Both the position numbers and the translations under genes were made by a program. A stretch of 64,000 nucleotides of DNA, from NCBI RefSeq assembly GCF_000241955.1, contig NC_016818.1, positions 1,302,001 through 1,366,000 on the forward strand. Reading direction: 5' to 3'. Numbering within the stretch: the first letter of the stretch is position 1; every line of letters starts with the position of its first letter. Of the stretch, positions 7,257 through 16,638 are shown in pieces. The DNA is from Rahnella aquatilis CIP 78.65 = ATCC 33071 (GTDB lineage: Bacteria; Pseudomonadota; Gammaproteobacteria; Enterobacterales; Enterobacteriaceae). Below the pieces are notes generated by a model. It was not told where the DNA came from. It did not search any database and saw only the letters and a program-made list of their open reading frames with translations.

Positions 7257-7516
7257 GCCCTGCATTCTCAAGCTGGCATGATTTTTTTGCGATGGGCGGC
7301 TACGCCTTTTATGTCTGGCTGTCGGTCGCCGCGACGCTGCTCTCGCTGATCATGCTGGTGGCGCATACCTGTATTCAGCACCGGCAGATCCTCGGCGACG
7401 TCCGTCGTCGTCAGGCACGCGAAAAACGCATCAGTCAGTCTCAGTCTAAAAAACAGCCAGGCGCACAGACGTCACCGCTGGAAGAACCGGACACCTCCGG
7501 GGAGAAGTTATTGTGA
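7253..7516 (+). CDS. ccmD: CcmD, small membrane subunit of haem exporter complex
   Basis: This 87-residue protein has one membrane helix (about residues 18-38) preceded by the family motif [12 protein letters not shown]. The tail is basic and glutamine/serine-rich, and somewhat longer than in E. coli (69 aa). CcmD stabilises CcmABC and is needed to release holo-CcmE. It overlaps ccmC by 4 bases at its start and ccmE at its stop. Confidence 0.93.
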   Translation: MSPAFSSWHDFFAMGGYAFYVWLSVAATLLSLIMLVAHTCIQHRQILGDVRRRQAREKRISQSQSKKQPGAQTSPLEEPDTSGEKLL

Positions 7517-8007
7517 ATCCACGTCGTAAAAAACGGCTGTCGCTGGCGCTGGTGGTGCTGATCGGCCTTGGTCTGAGCATTTCACTGGTGATGTACGCGC
7601 TGCGCTCCAACATTGATTTGTTTTATACACCCAGTGAAATATTGCAGGGCAAAGGCGAGGACCACGAAATGCCGACCGTCGGCCAGCGCCTGCGCATCGG
7701 CGGCATGGTGATGCCCGGTTCGGTGAAACGTGACCCGAAAAGCCTGCAGGTGAGTTTTAAAATTTATGATGCGCGCGGCGCGATTGCCGTGACCTATAAC
7801 GGCATCCTGCCGGATCTGTTCCGTGAAGGGCAGGGCGTGGTGGCGCAGGGCGTGATGGAACCGGGGAATGTGGTGAATGCCATTCAGGTGCTGGCAAAAC
7901 ACGACGAAAAATATGTGCCGCCGGAAGTTGCCGACGCCATGAAAGAAAACCACAAAGGACCGGCTTCGGCCTACGTGGGTAACAATAAAGGAAACGACCG
8001 CTCATGA
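7513..8007 (+). CDS. ccmE: CcmE, periplasmic haem chaperone
   Basis: This 164-residue protein is anchored by one N-terminal helix (about residues 10-29) with a beta-barrel domain in the periplasm. The haem-binding histidine is seen in [13 protein letters not shown] near residue 130, with the conserved tyrosine following. It receives haem from CcmC and delivers it to CcmF/H. The start is GTG at 7513, overlapping the ccmD stop (GTGA). The length agrees with E. coli (159). Confidence 0.96.
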   Translation: MNPRRKKRLSLALVVLIGLGLSISLVMYALRSNIDLFYTPSEILQGKGEDHEMPTVGQRLRIGGMVMPGSVKRDPKSLQVSFKIYDARGAIAVTYNGILPDLFREGQGVVAQGVMEPGNVVNAIQVLAKHDEKYVPPEVADAMKENHKGPASAYVGNNKGNDRS

Positions 8008-9977
8008 TGCCGGAACTGGGAACATTTGCACTCTGTCTGGCATTAGGGCTGGCGGTGTTACTGAGTATTTATCCGCAGTGGGGCGCGGCCCGTCAGGACA
8101 GCCGGATGATGGCGATGGCGCGTCCGTTGTCTTACGGCATGTTCGCCTGCATCGCGCTGGCCTTTATTATTCTGGTGCATGCGTTTGTGGTGAATGATTT
8201 CACCGTCGCCTATGTTGCCAATAATTCCAATACCCGCCTGCCGGTGTATTACCGCGTGGCCGCCACCTGGGGAGCGCACGAAGGTTCGCTGCTGCTGTGG
8301 GTGTTATTACTCAGTTGCTGGACGCTTGCCGTGGCGCTGTTCAGCCGCCGTATGCCGCAGGATGCCGTGGCGCGCGTGCTGGCGGTGATGGGCATGATCA
8401 CCGGCGGATTCCTGCTGTTTATTCTGCTGACGTCCAACCCGTTTATCCGCTCGCTGCCGAATTTCCCGGTGGACGGCAGCGACCTGAATCCGGTGTTACA
8501 GGACATCGGCCTGATATTCCATCCGCCATTGCTGTACATGGGGTATGTCGGTTTCTCGGTGGCCTTTGCTTTCGCGATTGCTTCGCTGATGGCAGGGCGT
8601 CTGGATACCGCATGGGCGCGCTGGTCGCGGCCGTGGACACAAGCCGCCTGGGTGTTTCTGACCATCGGTATCGTACTCGGATCGGCGTGGGCGTATTACG
8701 AATTAGGCTGGGGCGGCTGGTGGTTCTGGGATCCGGTTGAAAATGCTTCTTTTATGCCGTGGCTGGCCGGTACGGCGCTGATCCACTCGCTCGCCGTCAC
8801 CGAAAAGCGCGGGACGTTCAAAGCCTGGACGGTGCTGCTGGCCATCACGGCGTTCTCGCTGTGCCTGCTCGGCACTTTTCTGGTGCGTTCCGGCGTGCTG
8901 GTCTCGGTTCACTCGTTTGCCTCTGATCCGGCACGCGGCATGTTTATCCTGGCTTACCTGGTGATTGTGATTGGTGGCTCGCTGCTGCTGTACGCCTTCA
9001 AAGGCAACTCGGTGCGTGCGCCGGGCCGTCACGAGCTGCATTCCCGCGAAAGTTATCTGCTGGGCAACAACGTATTGCTGGTCGCCGCGATGCTGGTGGT
9101 GCTGCTCGGTACGCTGCTGCCGCTTATCCACAAACAGCTCGGGCTGGGCAGTATTTCTATCGGTGAACCCTTCTTTAATACGATGTTTACCTGGCTGATG
9201 GCACCGCTGGCGCTGTTGTTAGGTATCGGGCCGCTGGTGCGCTGGCGTCGTGATGAACCCAGCAAACTGTGGCGTCGTCTGGGCGTGGCGCTGTTGGTCA
9301 CGCTGGTATTGTCGATTCTTCTGCCGTGGCTGTTACAGGATAAAATTGTCGGCATGACCGTAGTCGGACTGCTGATGTCGGTGTGGGTGATTGTGCTGAC
9401 GCTGATGGAGCTGCACGAACGTGCCACGCACCGTCACTCATTCTGGCGCGGTCTGACCAAACTTTCCCGCAGCCACTGGGGCATGGTGCTCGGCCATCTG
9501 GGTGTTGCGGTGACGGTGATCGGCATCGCGTTTAGCCAGAATTACAGCGTTGAGCGTGATGTCCGCATGAAGTCCGGCGATACCGTGGATATTCATGATT
9601 ATCACTTTATCTTCCGCGACGTTCGCGATATCACCGGCCCGAACTATACCGGCGGTGAGGCCAATATTGATGTGACGCAAAACGGCAAGCAAGTCACCAC
9701 GCTGCACGCGGAAAAACGCTTCTACAGCGTGGCGCGCAGCATGATGACCGAAGCGGCGATTGACGGCAATCTGGCGCGCGACCTGTATGCGGCGCTCGGC
9801 GAAGAGATGGACGATGGCTCATGGGCGGTACGGTTGTACTACAAACCCTTTGTCCGCTGGATCTGGCTCGGTGGCCTGTTTATGGCGGCCGGTGGCGTGC
9901 TGTGTATTCTCGATCCGCGTTATCGCATGAGTAAAAAACTTAAGAAGCAAGGTCTGGCGGAGGCTGAAGAAGCATGA
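8004..9977 (+). CDS. ccmF: CcmF, cytochrome c haem lyase subunit
   Basis: This 657-residue membrane protein with many segments has the WWD haem-handling signature [20 protein letters not shown] (about residues 233-252). It has an N-terminal [11 protein letters not shown] region and the conserved C-terminal periplasmic domain. With CcmH/CcmI it attaches haem to the CXXCH cysteines of apocytochromes. It overlaps ccmE (ATGA) and ccmG, and length is normal (E. coli 647). Confidence 0.97.
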   Translation: MMPELGTFALCLALGLAVLLSIYPQWGAARQDSRMMAMARPLSYGMFACIALAFIILVHAFVVNDFTVAYVANNSNTRLPVYYRVAATWGAHEGSLLLWVLLLSCWTLAVALFSRRMPQDAVARVLAVMGMITGGFLLFILLTSNPFIRSLPNFPVDGSDLNPVLQDIGLIFHPPLLYMGYVGFSVAFAFAIASLMAGRLDTAWARWSRPWTQAAWVFLTIGIVLGSAWAYYELGWGGWWFWDPVENASFMPWLAGTALIHSLAVTEKRGTFKAWTVLLAITAFSLCLLGTFLVRSGVLVSVHSFASDPARGMFILAYLVIVIGGSLLLYAFKGNSVRAPGRHELHSRESYLLGNNVLLVAAMLVVLLGTLLPLIHKQLGLGSISIGEPFFNTMFTWLMAPLALLLGIGPLVRWRRDEPSKLWRRLGVALLVTLVLSILLPWLLQDKIVGMTVVGLLMSVWVIVLTLMELHERATHRHSFWRGLTKLSRSHWGMVLGHLGVAVTVIGIAFSQNYSVERDVRMKSGDTVDIHDYHFIFRDVRDITGPNYTGGEANIDVTQNGKQVTTLHAEKRFYSVARSMMTEAAIDGNLARDLYAALGEEMDDGSWAVRLYYKPFVRWIWLGGLFMAAGGVLCILDPRYRMSKKLKKQGLAEAEEA

Positions 9978-10525
9978 ACCGTAAACTCCTCTTTATTCCG
10001 CTGATCTTGTTCCTGGCGCTGGCCGCGGCTTTTCTGGTGCAACTGACCCGCAATGCCAACGGCGATGATCCGACGCTGCTGGAATCAGCCCTGATTGGCA
10101 AACCGGTGCCGGTGTTCAAGCTGGAATCGCTGGCGCAGGTGGGCAAAACCTACGATCAGTCGGTGCTGCGCGATGGCAAACCGATGCTGCTTAATGTCTG
10201 GGCGACATGGTGTCCGACCTGCCGCGCCGAGCATGATTATCTCAATACGCTGGCAGCAAAGGGTGTCCGCGTGGTCGGTCTGAACTACAAAGACGACCGG
10301 CAGAAAGCGGTGAACTGGCTCAATACGCTGGGCAATCCTTACATGCTCAGCCTGTATGACGGCGACGGCATGCTCGGGTTAGATCTGGGTGTTTACGGTG
10401 CGCCGGAAACCTTCCTGATCGACGGGCAGGGCATTATCCGCTATCGCCATGCCGGTGACTTAAACGAAAAAGTCTGGCAGACCGAAGTTCTGCCGCTGTA
10501 CAAAAAATACGGAGGCAATGTATGA
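9974..10525 (+). CDS. dsbE: CcmG/DsbE, thioredoxin-like reductant of apocytochrome c
   Basis: This 183-residue membrane-anchored periplasmic thioredoxin has one N-terminal helix (about residues 5-24). The active site is WCPTC within NVWATWCPTCRAEHDYL, and there is a conserved YGAPETFLID cis-proline loop. It reduces the CXXCH disulfide of apocytochrome c, taking electrons from DsbD. It overlaps both neighbours by 4 bases. Confidence 0.96.
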   Translation: MNRKLLFIPLILFLALAAAFLVQLTRNANGDDPTLLESALIGKPVPVFKLESLAQVGKTYDQSVLRDGKPMLLNVWATWCPTCRAEHDYLNTLAAKGVRVVGLNYKDDRQKAVNWLNTLGNPYMLSLYDGDGMLGLDLGVYGAPETFLIDGQGIIRYRHAGDLNEKVWQTEVLPLYKKYGGNV

Positions 10526-11007
10526 GACTGATTTCATCGCTGCCTGCGTTGTTGCTGGGCATGCTGCTGAGTGTCAGCGCGTTCGCCTCCATCGACACGT
10601 ATCAGTTCAAATCGCCGGAACAGGAACAGGCTTACCGGGACATCACGGCGCAGTTGCGCTGCCCGAAATGTCAGAACACCAATATTGCCGCGTCGGATTC
10701 GATTATCGCCGCCGATATGCGCACCAAGGTGTTTCAGTTGCTTAATGAAGGGCAGGACAGACAGCAAATCGTCGCGTATATGGTGGCGCGTTATGGCAAT
10801 TTCGTGACTTACGAACCGCCGGTCACGCCCTCGACAATCATTTTGTGGCTCGGGCCGGTGCTGGTGATTGTTATCGGCGCAGGCATGATTTTCATGCGTT
10901 CCCGCCGGGGGGCTGCGCGCACTGAAAACACGGCCACATCAATGTCAGAACAAGAGAGACAGCGCCTGGCGCAGTTACTTAAAGACAGCGACAGGAAAGG
11001 ATCATGA
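10522..11007 (+). CDS. ccmH: CcmH, apocytochrome c thiol-reductase subunit
   Basis: This 161-residue protein has a cleavable signal (about residues 1-21), the redox motif LRCPKCQNTNIAASDS and a C-terminal membrane helix (about residues 104-123). It corresponds only to the N-terminal domain of E. coli CcmH; the TPR domain is encoded by the next gene. CcmH handles the reduced apocytochrome thiols together with CcmG and CcmF. It overlaps ccmG and ccmI by ATGA. Confidence 0.95.
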   Translation: MRLISSLPALLLGMLLSVSAFASIDTYQFKSPEQEQAYRDITAQLRCPKCQNTNIAASDSIIAADMRTKVFQLLNEGQDRQQIVAYMVARYGNFVTYEPPVTPSTIILWLGPVLVIVIGAGMIFMRSRRGAARTENTATSMSEQERQRLAQLLKDSDRKGS

Positions 11008-12218
11008 GTATTTTTTGGCTGTGCATTGTAGTGATGCTGGTTATTGCACTGGCGCTGTTTATCGTGCCGGTTATCCGTGGCGACCGGGCGGAACATACCT
11101 CCCGCGATGCGCTGAACAAAGCGTTTTACCATCACCGTCTGAGTGAGCTGGAAGAAGATGAAGCGCAGGGCGTGGTGGATGAACGTCCGGCGCACATCCA
11201 GGAATTACAGGAAAACCTGCTGACGGACATTCCCGCCGGGCAGATGCCCGTCGCCACGCAGCCTATTGGCCGCTGGACGCTGGTGCCGGGCGCCATCTTG
11301 CTGGTGATGATCACGCTGGGTGTGTATCTCTACGCCGGTGGTCTGGGGCAGGTGAGTGCGTGGGATCAGGTCATGCAGCGTATGCCCGATTTACGCCACC
11401 GCATTGCTGATGACCACGGCGCGCCGCTGACCGCCACGGACGTGCAGGATTTAGGGCTCGGATTGCGTACCGATTTGCAGGCAAATCCGCATAATGTCCA
11501 GGACTGGGTGATGCTTGGCCGTGTCGGGATGGCGCTCAATAATGCCGCCACCGCCACGCAGGCTTATGCCCATGCCTATGAGCTTGCGCCGGACGATATG
11601 TCAGTCAAACTCGGTTATGCCGAAGTGTTAACCCGTTCGTCTGATCCGCAGGATAACCTTACCGGCGGCAATCTTTTACGCAGTATGCTGGAAAAATCTC
11701 AGGGTGATCTGCGTGTGTTAAGTCTGCTGGCCTATAATGAATACGAACAGGGCCACTACCCGCAAGCCATTGGTGCATGGGAGGTTATGCAGAAAATCCT
11801 GCCAGCCGGTGACAAACGCCTTGAAATGGTCAACGCCAGCATTGCGCAGGCAAAACAAAAAGCGGGGCTGGATCAGGTTAAACTGGCGGTCAATGTCACG
11901 CTTTCTGCCGGGGCTCAGGGGAAACTTCCGCAGAATGGCACGGTCTTTATTTCGGTGACGGATGGCAGCAGTCCGGTGCCGGTTGCGGTGAAAAAACTGC
12001 CGCTGAGCCGCTTCCCGCTGGCGGTCACCGTCGATGACAGCAACGCAATGATGCCGGAACGCTTGCTTTCTTCGCTGCATCAATTAAAAGTACGCGTTCG
12101 TATTTCACAAAATGGTCTGGCAACGCCAGCCTCAGGTGACTGGTACGGCGACAGTCCGCTGACTGATTTTACCGGTAACGGTCAGGTCAGCATCGACATT
12201 AATCAGCAGGTTCCATAA
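11004..12218 (+). CDS. ccmI: CcmI, TPR apocytochrome chaperone
   Basis: This 404-residue protein has an N-terminal membrane helix (about residues 3-22), a second helix (about 95-113) and a periplasmic TPR region (about 150-285). The C-terminal beta-rich domain resembles the end of E. coli CcmH. It binds the C-terminus of apocytochrome c. In E. coli the same parts are fused to CcmH; here the gene is separate with its own ATG overlapping the ccmH stop, the ancestral arrangement. It is the last gene of the ccm cluster; mlaA follows 34 bases on. Confidence 0.93.
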   Translation: MSIFWLCIVVMLVIALALFIVPVIRGDRAEHTSRDALNKAFYHHRLSELEEDEAQGVVDERPAHIQELQENLLTDIPAGQMPVATQPIGRWTLVPGAILLVMITLGVYLYAGGLGQVSAWDQVMQRMPDLRHRIADDHGAPLTATDVQDLGLGLRTDLQANPHNVQDWVMLGRVGMALNNAATATQAYAHAYELAPDDMSVKLGYAEVLTRSSDPQDNLTGGNLLRSMLEKSQGDLRVLSLLAYNEYEQGHYPQAIGAWEVMQKILPAGDKRLEMVNASIAQAKQKAGLDQVKLAVNVTLSAGAQGKLPQNGTVFISVTDGSSPVPVAVKKLPLSRFPLAVTVDDSNAMMPERLLSSLHQLKVRVRISQNGLATPASGDWYGDSPLTDFTGNGQVSIDINQQVP

Positions 12219-12252
12219 TAAGGAACCGACGATCAAAAACAGGGAGATATCC

Positions 12253-13020
12253 ATGAACTTACGCCTGACTGGGCTGGCGTTTGCGACAGTTTTACTGGTC
12301 GGTTGTGCCGGTACGTCCGGATCATCGGACAGCGAACCGCAGGGACGTTCTGATCCGCTCGAAGGTTTCAACCGGGTGATGTTCGACTTCAACTATAACT
12401 ATATGGATCCGTACCTGGTGCGGCCTGTCGCGGTAGCGTGGCGTGATTATGTGCCACAACCGGCGCGTAACGGCACCAGCAACTTCCTGAGCAATCTGGA
12501 TGAACCGGCCAGCATGGTTAACTCCTTGCTGAAAGGCGATCCGTACCGGGCAGCGATCCACTTCAACCGCTTCTTCCTGAACACAATTTTAGGGATGGGC
12601 GGTCTGATCGACGTTGCCGGGATGGCAAATCCGAAACTGGCGCGTGAAGAGGCGCAGGGCTTCGGCAGCACTCTGGGCCATTACGGCGTCGGCTACGGTC
12701 CGTATGTGGTTCTGCCAGGTTATGGCAGCGCGACCATTCGTGACGAAGGTGGCGACATGGTTGATGATTTGTATCCGATGCTCAGCTATCTGACCTTCTG
12801 GATGTCAGCCGGTAAATGGGTACTGGAAGGGGTGGAAACCCGTGCAGAACTGCTCGATTCTGATGGCCTGATCCGTAACTCTTCTGATCCGTATCTGTTT
12901 ATCCGTGAGGCTTACTTCCAGCGTCATGATTTCCTGGCAAGAGGCGGTCAGCTGACACCGCAGGAAAATCCGAACGCCGCACTGATTCAGGGCGACCTGA
13001 AAGATATCGACTCGGAATAA
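12253..13020 (+). CDS. mlaA: MlaA, outer-membrane lipoprotein for lipid asymmetry
   Basis: This 255-residue lipoprotein has lipobox LVGC with Cys18 as the acylated residue. MlaA (VacJ) forms a doughnut-shaped channel with OmpC/F that removes misplaced phospholipids from the outer leaflet and passes them to MlaC. Family motifs RSDPLEGFNRVMFDFN and GHYGVGYGPYVVLP are present. The ribosome-binding site is CAGGGAGATATCC. It lies close behind ccmI but ends in its own terminator. Confidence 0.95.
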   Translation: MNLRLTGLAFATVLLVGCAGTSGSSDSEPQGRSDPLEGFNRVMFDFNYNYMDPYLVRPVAVAWRDYVPQPARNGTSNFLSNLDEPASMVNSLLKGDPYRAAIHFNRFFLNTILGMGGLIDVAGMANPKLAREEAQGFGSTLGHYGVGYGPYVVLPGYGSATIRDEGGDMVDDLYPMLSYLTFWMSAGKWVLEGVETRAELLDSDGLIRNSSDPYLFIREAYFQRHDFLARGGQLTPQENPNAALIQGDLKDIDSE

Positions 13021-13035
13021 CCGTTCCGGACACAC

Positions 13036-13061
13036 AAAAAAGCGCCTTCCGGCGCTTTTTT
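13036..13061. terminator. Bidirectional terminator mlaA/fadL
   Basis: AAAAAAGCGCC-TTCC-GGCGCTTTTTT is a perfect GC-rich stem with A and T tracts on either side. It lies between convergent mlaA and fadL and serves both strands. Confidence 0.9.
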
Positions 13062-13086
13062 CATATCAGGCGTATTACTCAGTTCA

Positions 13087-14364
13087 TCAGAAGCTGTAGT
13101 TAAAGTTCGCGCCGTACAGCATGGCGGTCCCTTTGGCCTGGTATTCGTAATTCGGTACACCGTTAGCGACTTTCTCACTGATATTCACGGTCTGACCATG
13201 CATATAGGAGACACCCACATCCACAGACGCGTCTTTATTGAAGGCGTAAGTCGTCCCGGCGGAAACCCAGAAGCGGTCCTGATCCGGAATAGAAATGGTG
13301 CGGTTATCTGCCGGAACCGGGCTGTCATCGAAGGCGATACCGGTACGGAACGTCCAGTTATCATCGTAGTAGTAGGTGGTACCCAACGCGATGCGGTAAG
13401 CATCATGGAAGCCTTCATCTTTCTGGAACAGCGTCTGGCCGTTAGAACCGGTCGCTTTCAGCTCCTGGAACTGGCTCCAGCTGGTGTAAGCCATGCTGTA
13501 GTGAATCGCCCATTTTGGTGCCACGCGGTTATAGCCGGATATTTCCCACATTTCAGGCAAGTTCAGGGTCAGGGATCCCGGCACGGTCTGGCCGCCTGTG
13601 CCGCCTAACGCTTTCGGAATGCCGTTACGGTATTCGCCGTCGAAGTCAATTTTCACTTCAGAACGGTAGGTGAAGCCGTAGCGGTTATTATCATCCACTT
13701 CATACAGGATACCGGCGTTCCAGCCGTAGCCCCACTCATTGCCTTTCAGCTTGGCGGCTTCAGTATCCGCGGGCAGACGGCCGCCGGTTTGAATCGGCAC
13801 CAGTTCACCGGCGGTACGACGGAATTTCGCTTTCGCGTAAACGGCATCAAAGCCCAGGCCGAAGCTGAAATGCTGGTTCAAACGGTAAGCAACGCTTAAG
13901 TTAGTGTTGACGGTGGTGAGGTCAGTTTCGCCGCCGATCGGGCCTGCCGGATAATTATCGCTGAACTCTGTCGCCAGACCGTAGTTTGACGTAGCCGAGG
14001 CACCGACTGCCCATTGATCATTGAGCGGCATAATAAAGTGCAGGTTAGGTACCCACTGATTCGGTGCAATGTTATCCGCATCGGTGCTCCTGCCTGTAAC
14101 CGGCGAGTTGCCCGTCACTTTGACATCCGGGTCGATATAAATCGCACCTGCTGAGAAGGAAGGACGATCAAACATGGTCATGGTTGCCGGGTTACGGCTG
14201 CCGGATGCGGCGGTATCAGCGATGGCACCTTCACCCGAGAAAGAGCGGCCTAGCCCCGCAGCGGTATATTCATTTAACTGAAAACCTGCTGCATAAACGT
14301 TGGAGGAAACAATTGCCACTGCAGCTGCCAGAGCTGATCTTTTAAACAGGTTTTTCTGGTTCAT
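13087..14364 (-). CDS. fadL: FadL, long-chain fatty acid outer-membrane transporter
   Basis: This 425-residue beta-barrel precursor has a signal peptide of about 25 residues ending NVYA, and the mature protein begins [20 protein letters not shown]. The N-terminal plug with NPA..TMFDRP is typical, and the chain ends in aromatic F (NFNYSF), the outer-membrane insertion signature. It takes up exogenous long-chain fatty acids and serves as a phage receptor in E. coli. The frame is open further upstream, but ATG 14364 matches the family start. A FadR-like operator lies about 115 bases upstream. Confidence 0.95.
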   Translation of the reverse strand: MNQKNLFKRSALAAAVAIVSSNVYAAGFQLNEYTAAGLGRSFSGEGAIADTAASGSRNPATMTMFDRPSFSAGAIYIDPDVKVTGNSPVTGRSTDADNIAPNQWVPNLHFIMPLNDQWAVGASATSNYGLATEFSDNYPAGPIGGETDLTTVNTNLSVAYRLNQHFSFGLGFDAVYAKAKFRRTAGELVPIQTGGRLPADTEAAKLKGNEWGYGWNAGILYEVDDNNRYGFTYRSEVKIDFDGEYRNGIPKALGGTGGQTVPGSLTLNLPEMWEISGYNRVAPKWAIHYSMAYTSWSQFQELKATGSNGQTLFQKDEGFHDAYRIALGTTYYYDDNWTFRTGIAFDDSPVPADNRTISIPDQDRFWVSAGTTYAFNKDASVDVGVSYMHGQTVNISEKVANGVPNYEYQAKGTAMLYGANFNYSF

Positions 14365-14781
14365 GACCAAAACCTCAATTTTATGTTTTTTATCAAACAA
14401 TGTTACATGGAGTAACAATGAGCGCGGGATTGTAGGGTCCGTTATCAGTCTGACAAATCAGACCAGTGAGCGAAGTATAGGTCTGACCTGTGGTGTAGTT
14501 GCAATAATGTTTCATTGATATTTCTTATTTGATGCAAGAAATTGGATCCACTTAACAAAAAACCAACAATAAAAGTTCAATTAAGAAACGTTAAAGTGAG
14601 AACAATGACGTTCTTATCATCGATTACTTACATATACGTGATCTGGATCACCTGAAAGGCACATAATAAGTCAGTGCTAGTGTGTTGTCAGAACAGTGGC
14701 GTAAAATACAGGCTGGAAATAAAACCTTATTCGCAAACAGGCCAGACGGTGGACGTTGCCGTTGATGCCGGGGAGAAAATT
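14365..14781. other. Divergent regulatory region fadL/yfcZ
   Basis: These 417 bases hold the promoters of fadL and yfcZ and no credible gene. A FadR-like operator is at 14477-14493. The plus-strand frame open from 14674 is only a 5' extension of yfcZ without a ribosome-binding site. Confidence 0.6.
14477..14493. promoter_or_regulatory. FadR-like operator of fadL
   Basis: ATAGGTCTGACCTGTGG contains the palindromic GGTCTGACC core, close to the FadR operator family (TGGTC.GACCA-type). E. coli fadL is repressed by FadR from equivalent sites. A second half-like ATCAGACCAG lies just before it. Confidence 0.65.
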
Positions 14782-15114
14782 ATGTCTGACGTAACCATGT
14801 CCTCTAAATCCACCCAACCTCTGCATTCCATCAACAAATGTGGTGCGGAAGAAACCGCAGCCTGCTGCTGTGTCGATGTGGGGACTATCATGGATAACAC
14901 CGATTGCACCGCCTCTTATAGCCGCGTTTTCGAAACCGAAGCTCAGGCAAAAGAAACCCTGCAAGCCCTGACCGAACGTGCACGCGGCGTTGAATCTGAG
15001 CCATGCGAAATCAACAGCCGTATCGCAAAAGTGGATGGCGGCGTCGAACTGAATATCGATTTCACGTTTAGCTGTCAGGCTGAAACCATGATCTTCCAGT
15101 TAGCGTTAAGATAA
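14782..15114 (+). CDS. yfcZ: YfcZ/YiiS-family protein
   Basis: This 110-residue protein is clearly the YfcZ family: a cysteine cluster ACCCVDVGTIMD, then CTASYSRVF, a helix QAKETLQALTERAR, ESEPC and a beta-rich end FTFSCQAETMIFQLALR. Function is not established. The ATG at 14782 follows GGGGAGAAAATT, which decides the start over the longer open frame. It lies between fadL and fadI, as in E. coli, and ends in a terminator. Confidence 0.9.
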   Translation: MSDVTMSSKSTQPLHSINKCGAEETAACCCVDVGTIMDNTDCTASYSRVFETEAQAKETLQALTERARGVESEPCEINSRIAKVDGGVELNIDFTFSCQAETMIFQLALR

Positions 15115-15132
15115 TTTCACCTCGCTTATTTA

Positions 15133-15161
15133 AATACCGCTTATATGAGCGGTATTTTTTT
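15133..15161 (+). terminator. Terminator of yfcZ
   Basis: AATACCGCT-TATAT-GAGCGGTATT followed by a run of T forms an intrinsic terminator 18 bases after the yfcZ stop. Confidence 0.85.
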
Positions 15162-15279
15162 GTCCGTAATTTCTCCCCGCCGGTTTTTCTTCTCATTCTT
15201 ATTTCAGAAAAATTTGCTGTTGCTCGCACTTCACTCCCTTTCGCTTTGCCAAATGTAAATACATAGTTAAAACTGAGTT

Positions 15280-15296
15280 ATCAGGTCTGACCTCTT
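15280..15296. promoter_or_regulatory. FadR-like operator of fadIJ
   Basis: ATCAGGTCTGACCTCTT has the same GGTCTGACC core as the fadL site and lies about 30 bases before the fadI start. It fits FadR repression of the beta-oxidation operon, released by acyl-CoA. Confidence 0.7.
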
Positions 15297-15324
15297 AAGA
15301 CCCTATTTTTTCTCAGGAGCTTGT

Positions 15325-16638
15325 ATGAATAAAGTCGTTCCACTGGTAACGCGTGAGGGCGATCGCATTGCGATTGTCGACGGCTTGCGCACGCCGTTTG
15401 CGAAACAGGCCACCGCCTATCACGGCATTCCTGCTGTTGATCTCGGTAAAATTGTGGTCAGTGAGCTGCTGGCAAAAAGTGGGATAGACCCGAAGCACAT
15501 CGATCAGTTGGTTTTCGGCCAGGTGGTCCAGATGCCGGAAGCGCCGAATATCGCCCGCGAAATTGTGCTCGGCACCGGCATGCATGTGTCGACCGATGCG
15601 TACAGCGTCTCACGTGCCTGCGCCACCAGTTTTCAGGCAGTCGCCAACGTGGCCGAAAGCATTATGAGCGGTATGGTGCATGTCGGGATCGCAGGCGGAG
15701 CGGATTCTTCTTCGGTATTGCCGATTGGCGTCAGCAAACGACTGGCCCGCGCACTGGTGGATGTCAGTAAAGCACGCACGCTGTCACAGCGTCTTTCCAT
15801 TTTCAGCAAACTGAAACTGCGGGATTTACTGCCGGTGCCGCCAGCGGTGGCCGAATATTCTACCGGCCTGCGCATGGGCGATACTGCTGAGCAGATGGCG
15901 AAAAGTCATCATATCAGCCGTGCGCAACAGGATGAGCTGGCGCACCGTTCACACACGCTGGCCGCGCAGGCGTGGGAGCAGGGTTATTTAACCTCGCAGG
16001 TGATGGCGACGCAGGTTCCTCCGTATCGTGAAGTGCTGCAAAAAGACAACAACATCCGCCTGAATTCTGAAATCAGCCAGTACGCTAAATTGCGTCCGGC
16101 GTTTGACCGCAAACACGGCACCGTCACTGCCGCCACCAGCACACCGCTGACTGACGGCGCGGCGGCGGTATTAATGATGAGCGAATCCCGCGCGCGTGAG
16201 CTAGGCCTGGAACCGCTTGGCTATCTGAAAAGTTTTGCGTTTGCTGCCATCGACGTCTGGGAGGATATGCTTCTCGGCCCGGCTTACGCCACGCCGCTGG
16301 CGCTGGATCGCGCTGGACTGACGCTGGGCGATTTGGATCTTATTGATATGCACGAAGCGTTTGCCGCGCAGACGCTGGCCAATATCAACATGTTGGCCAG
16401 TGAGGAATTTGCCCGTGAAAAACTTGGGCGCAGTCAGGCTGTTGGCGAAATAGACTGGGATAAATTCAACGTTCTGGGCGGTTCGCTGGCCTACGGACAT
16501 CCTTTTGCAGCAACCGGTGCACGAATGATTACCCAGACGCTGCATGAGTTACGCCGTCGTGGCGGAAAATACGGGCTGACGACCGCCTGTGCCGCCGGTG
16601 GCTTAGGCGCGGCAATGATTCTGGAGGCCGCGCAATGA
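15325..16638 (+). CDS. fadI: FadI, 3-ketoacyl-CoA thiolase
   Basis: This 437-residue thiolase is the beta subunit of the FadIJ complex (used anaerobically in E. coli). Catalytic residues are visible: the nucleophile Cys in [17 protein letters not shown] (about residue 99), His in the [12 protein letters not shown] block and Cys in [16 protein letters not shown] near the end. It cleaves 3-ketoacyl-CoA to acetyl-CoA and a shortened acyl-CoA. The stop overlaps the fadJ start by 4 bases. Ribosome-binding site CAGGAGCTTGT. Confidence 0.97.
   Translation: MNKVVPLVTREGDRIAIVDGLRTPFAKQATAYHGIPAVDLGKIVVSELLAKSGIDPKHIDQLVFGQVVQMPEAPNIAREIVLGTGMHVSTDAYSVSRACATSFQAVANVAESIMSGMVHVGIAGGADSSSVLPIGVSKRLARALVDVSKARTLSQRLSIFSKLKLRDLLPVPPAVAEYSTGLRMGDTAEQMAKSHHISRAQQDELAHRSHTLAAQAWEQGYLTSQVMATQVPPYREVLQKDNNIRLNSEISQYAKLRPAFDRKHGTVTAATSTPLTDGAAAVLMMSESRARELGLEPLGYLKSFAFAAIDVWEDMLLGPAYATPLALDRAGLTLGDLDLIDMHEAFAAQTLANINMLASEEFAREKLGRSQAVGEIDWDKFNVLGGSLAYGHPFAATGARMITQTLHELRRRGGKYGLTTACAAGGLGAAMILEAAQ

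Noticed and set aside
10522..12218. ccmH and ccmI as a frameshifted single ccmH gene
   Set aside because: Each has its own start; they overlap by ATGA like every other junction in the cluster; separate ccmH/ccmI is the arrangement in many bacteria.
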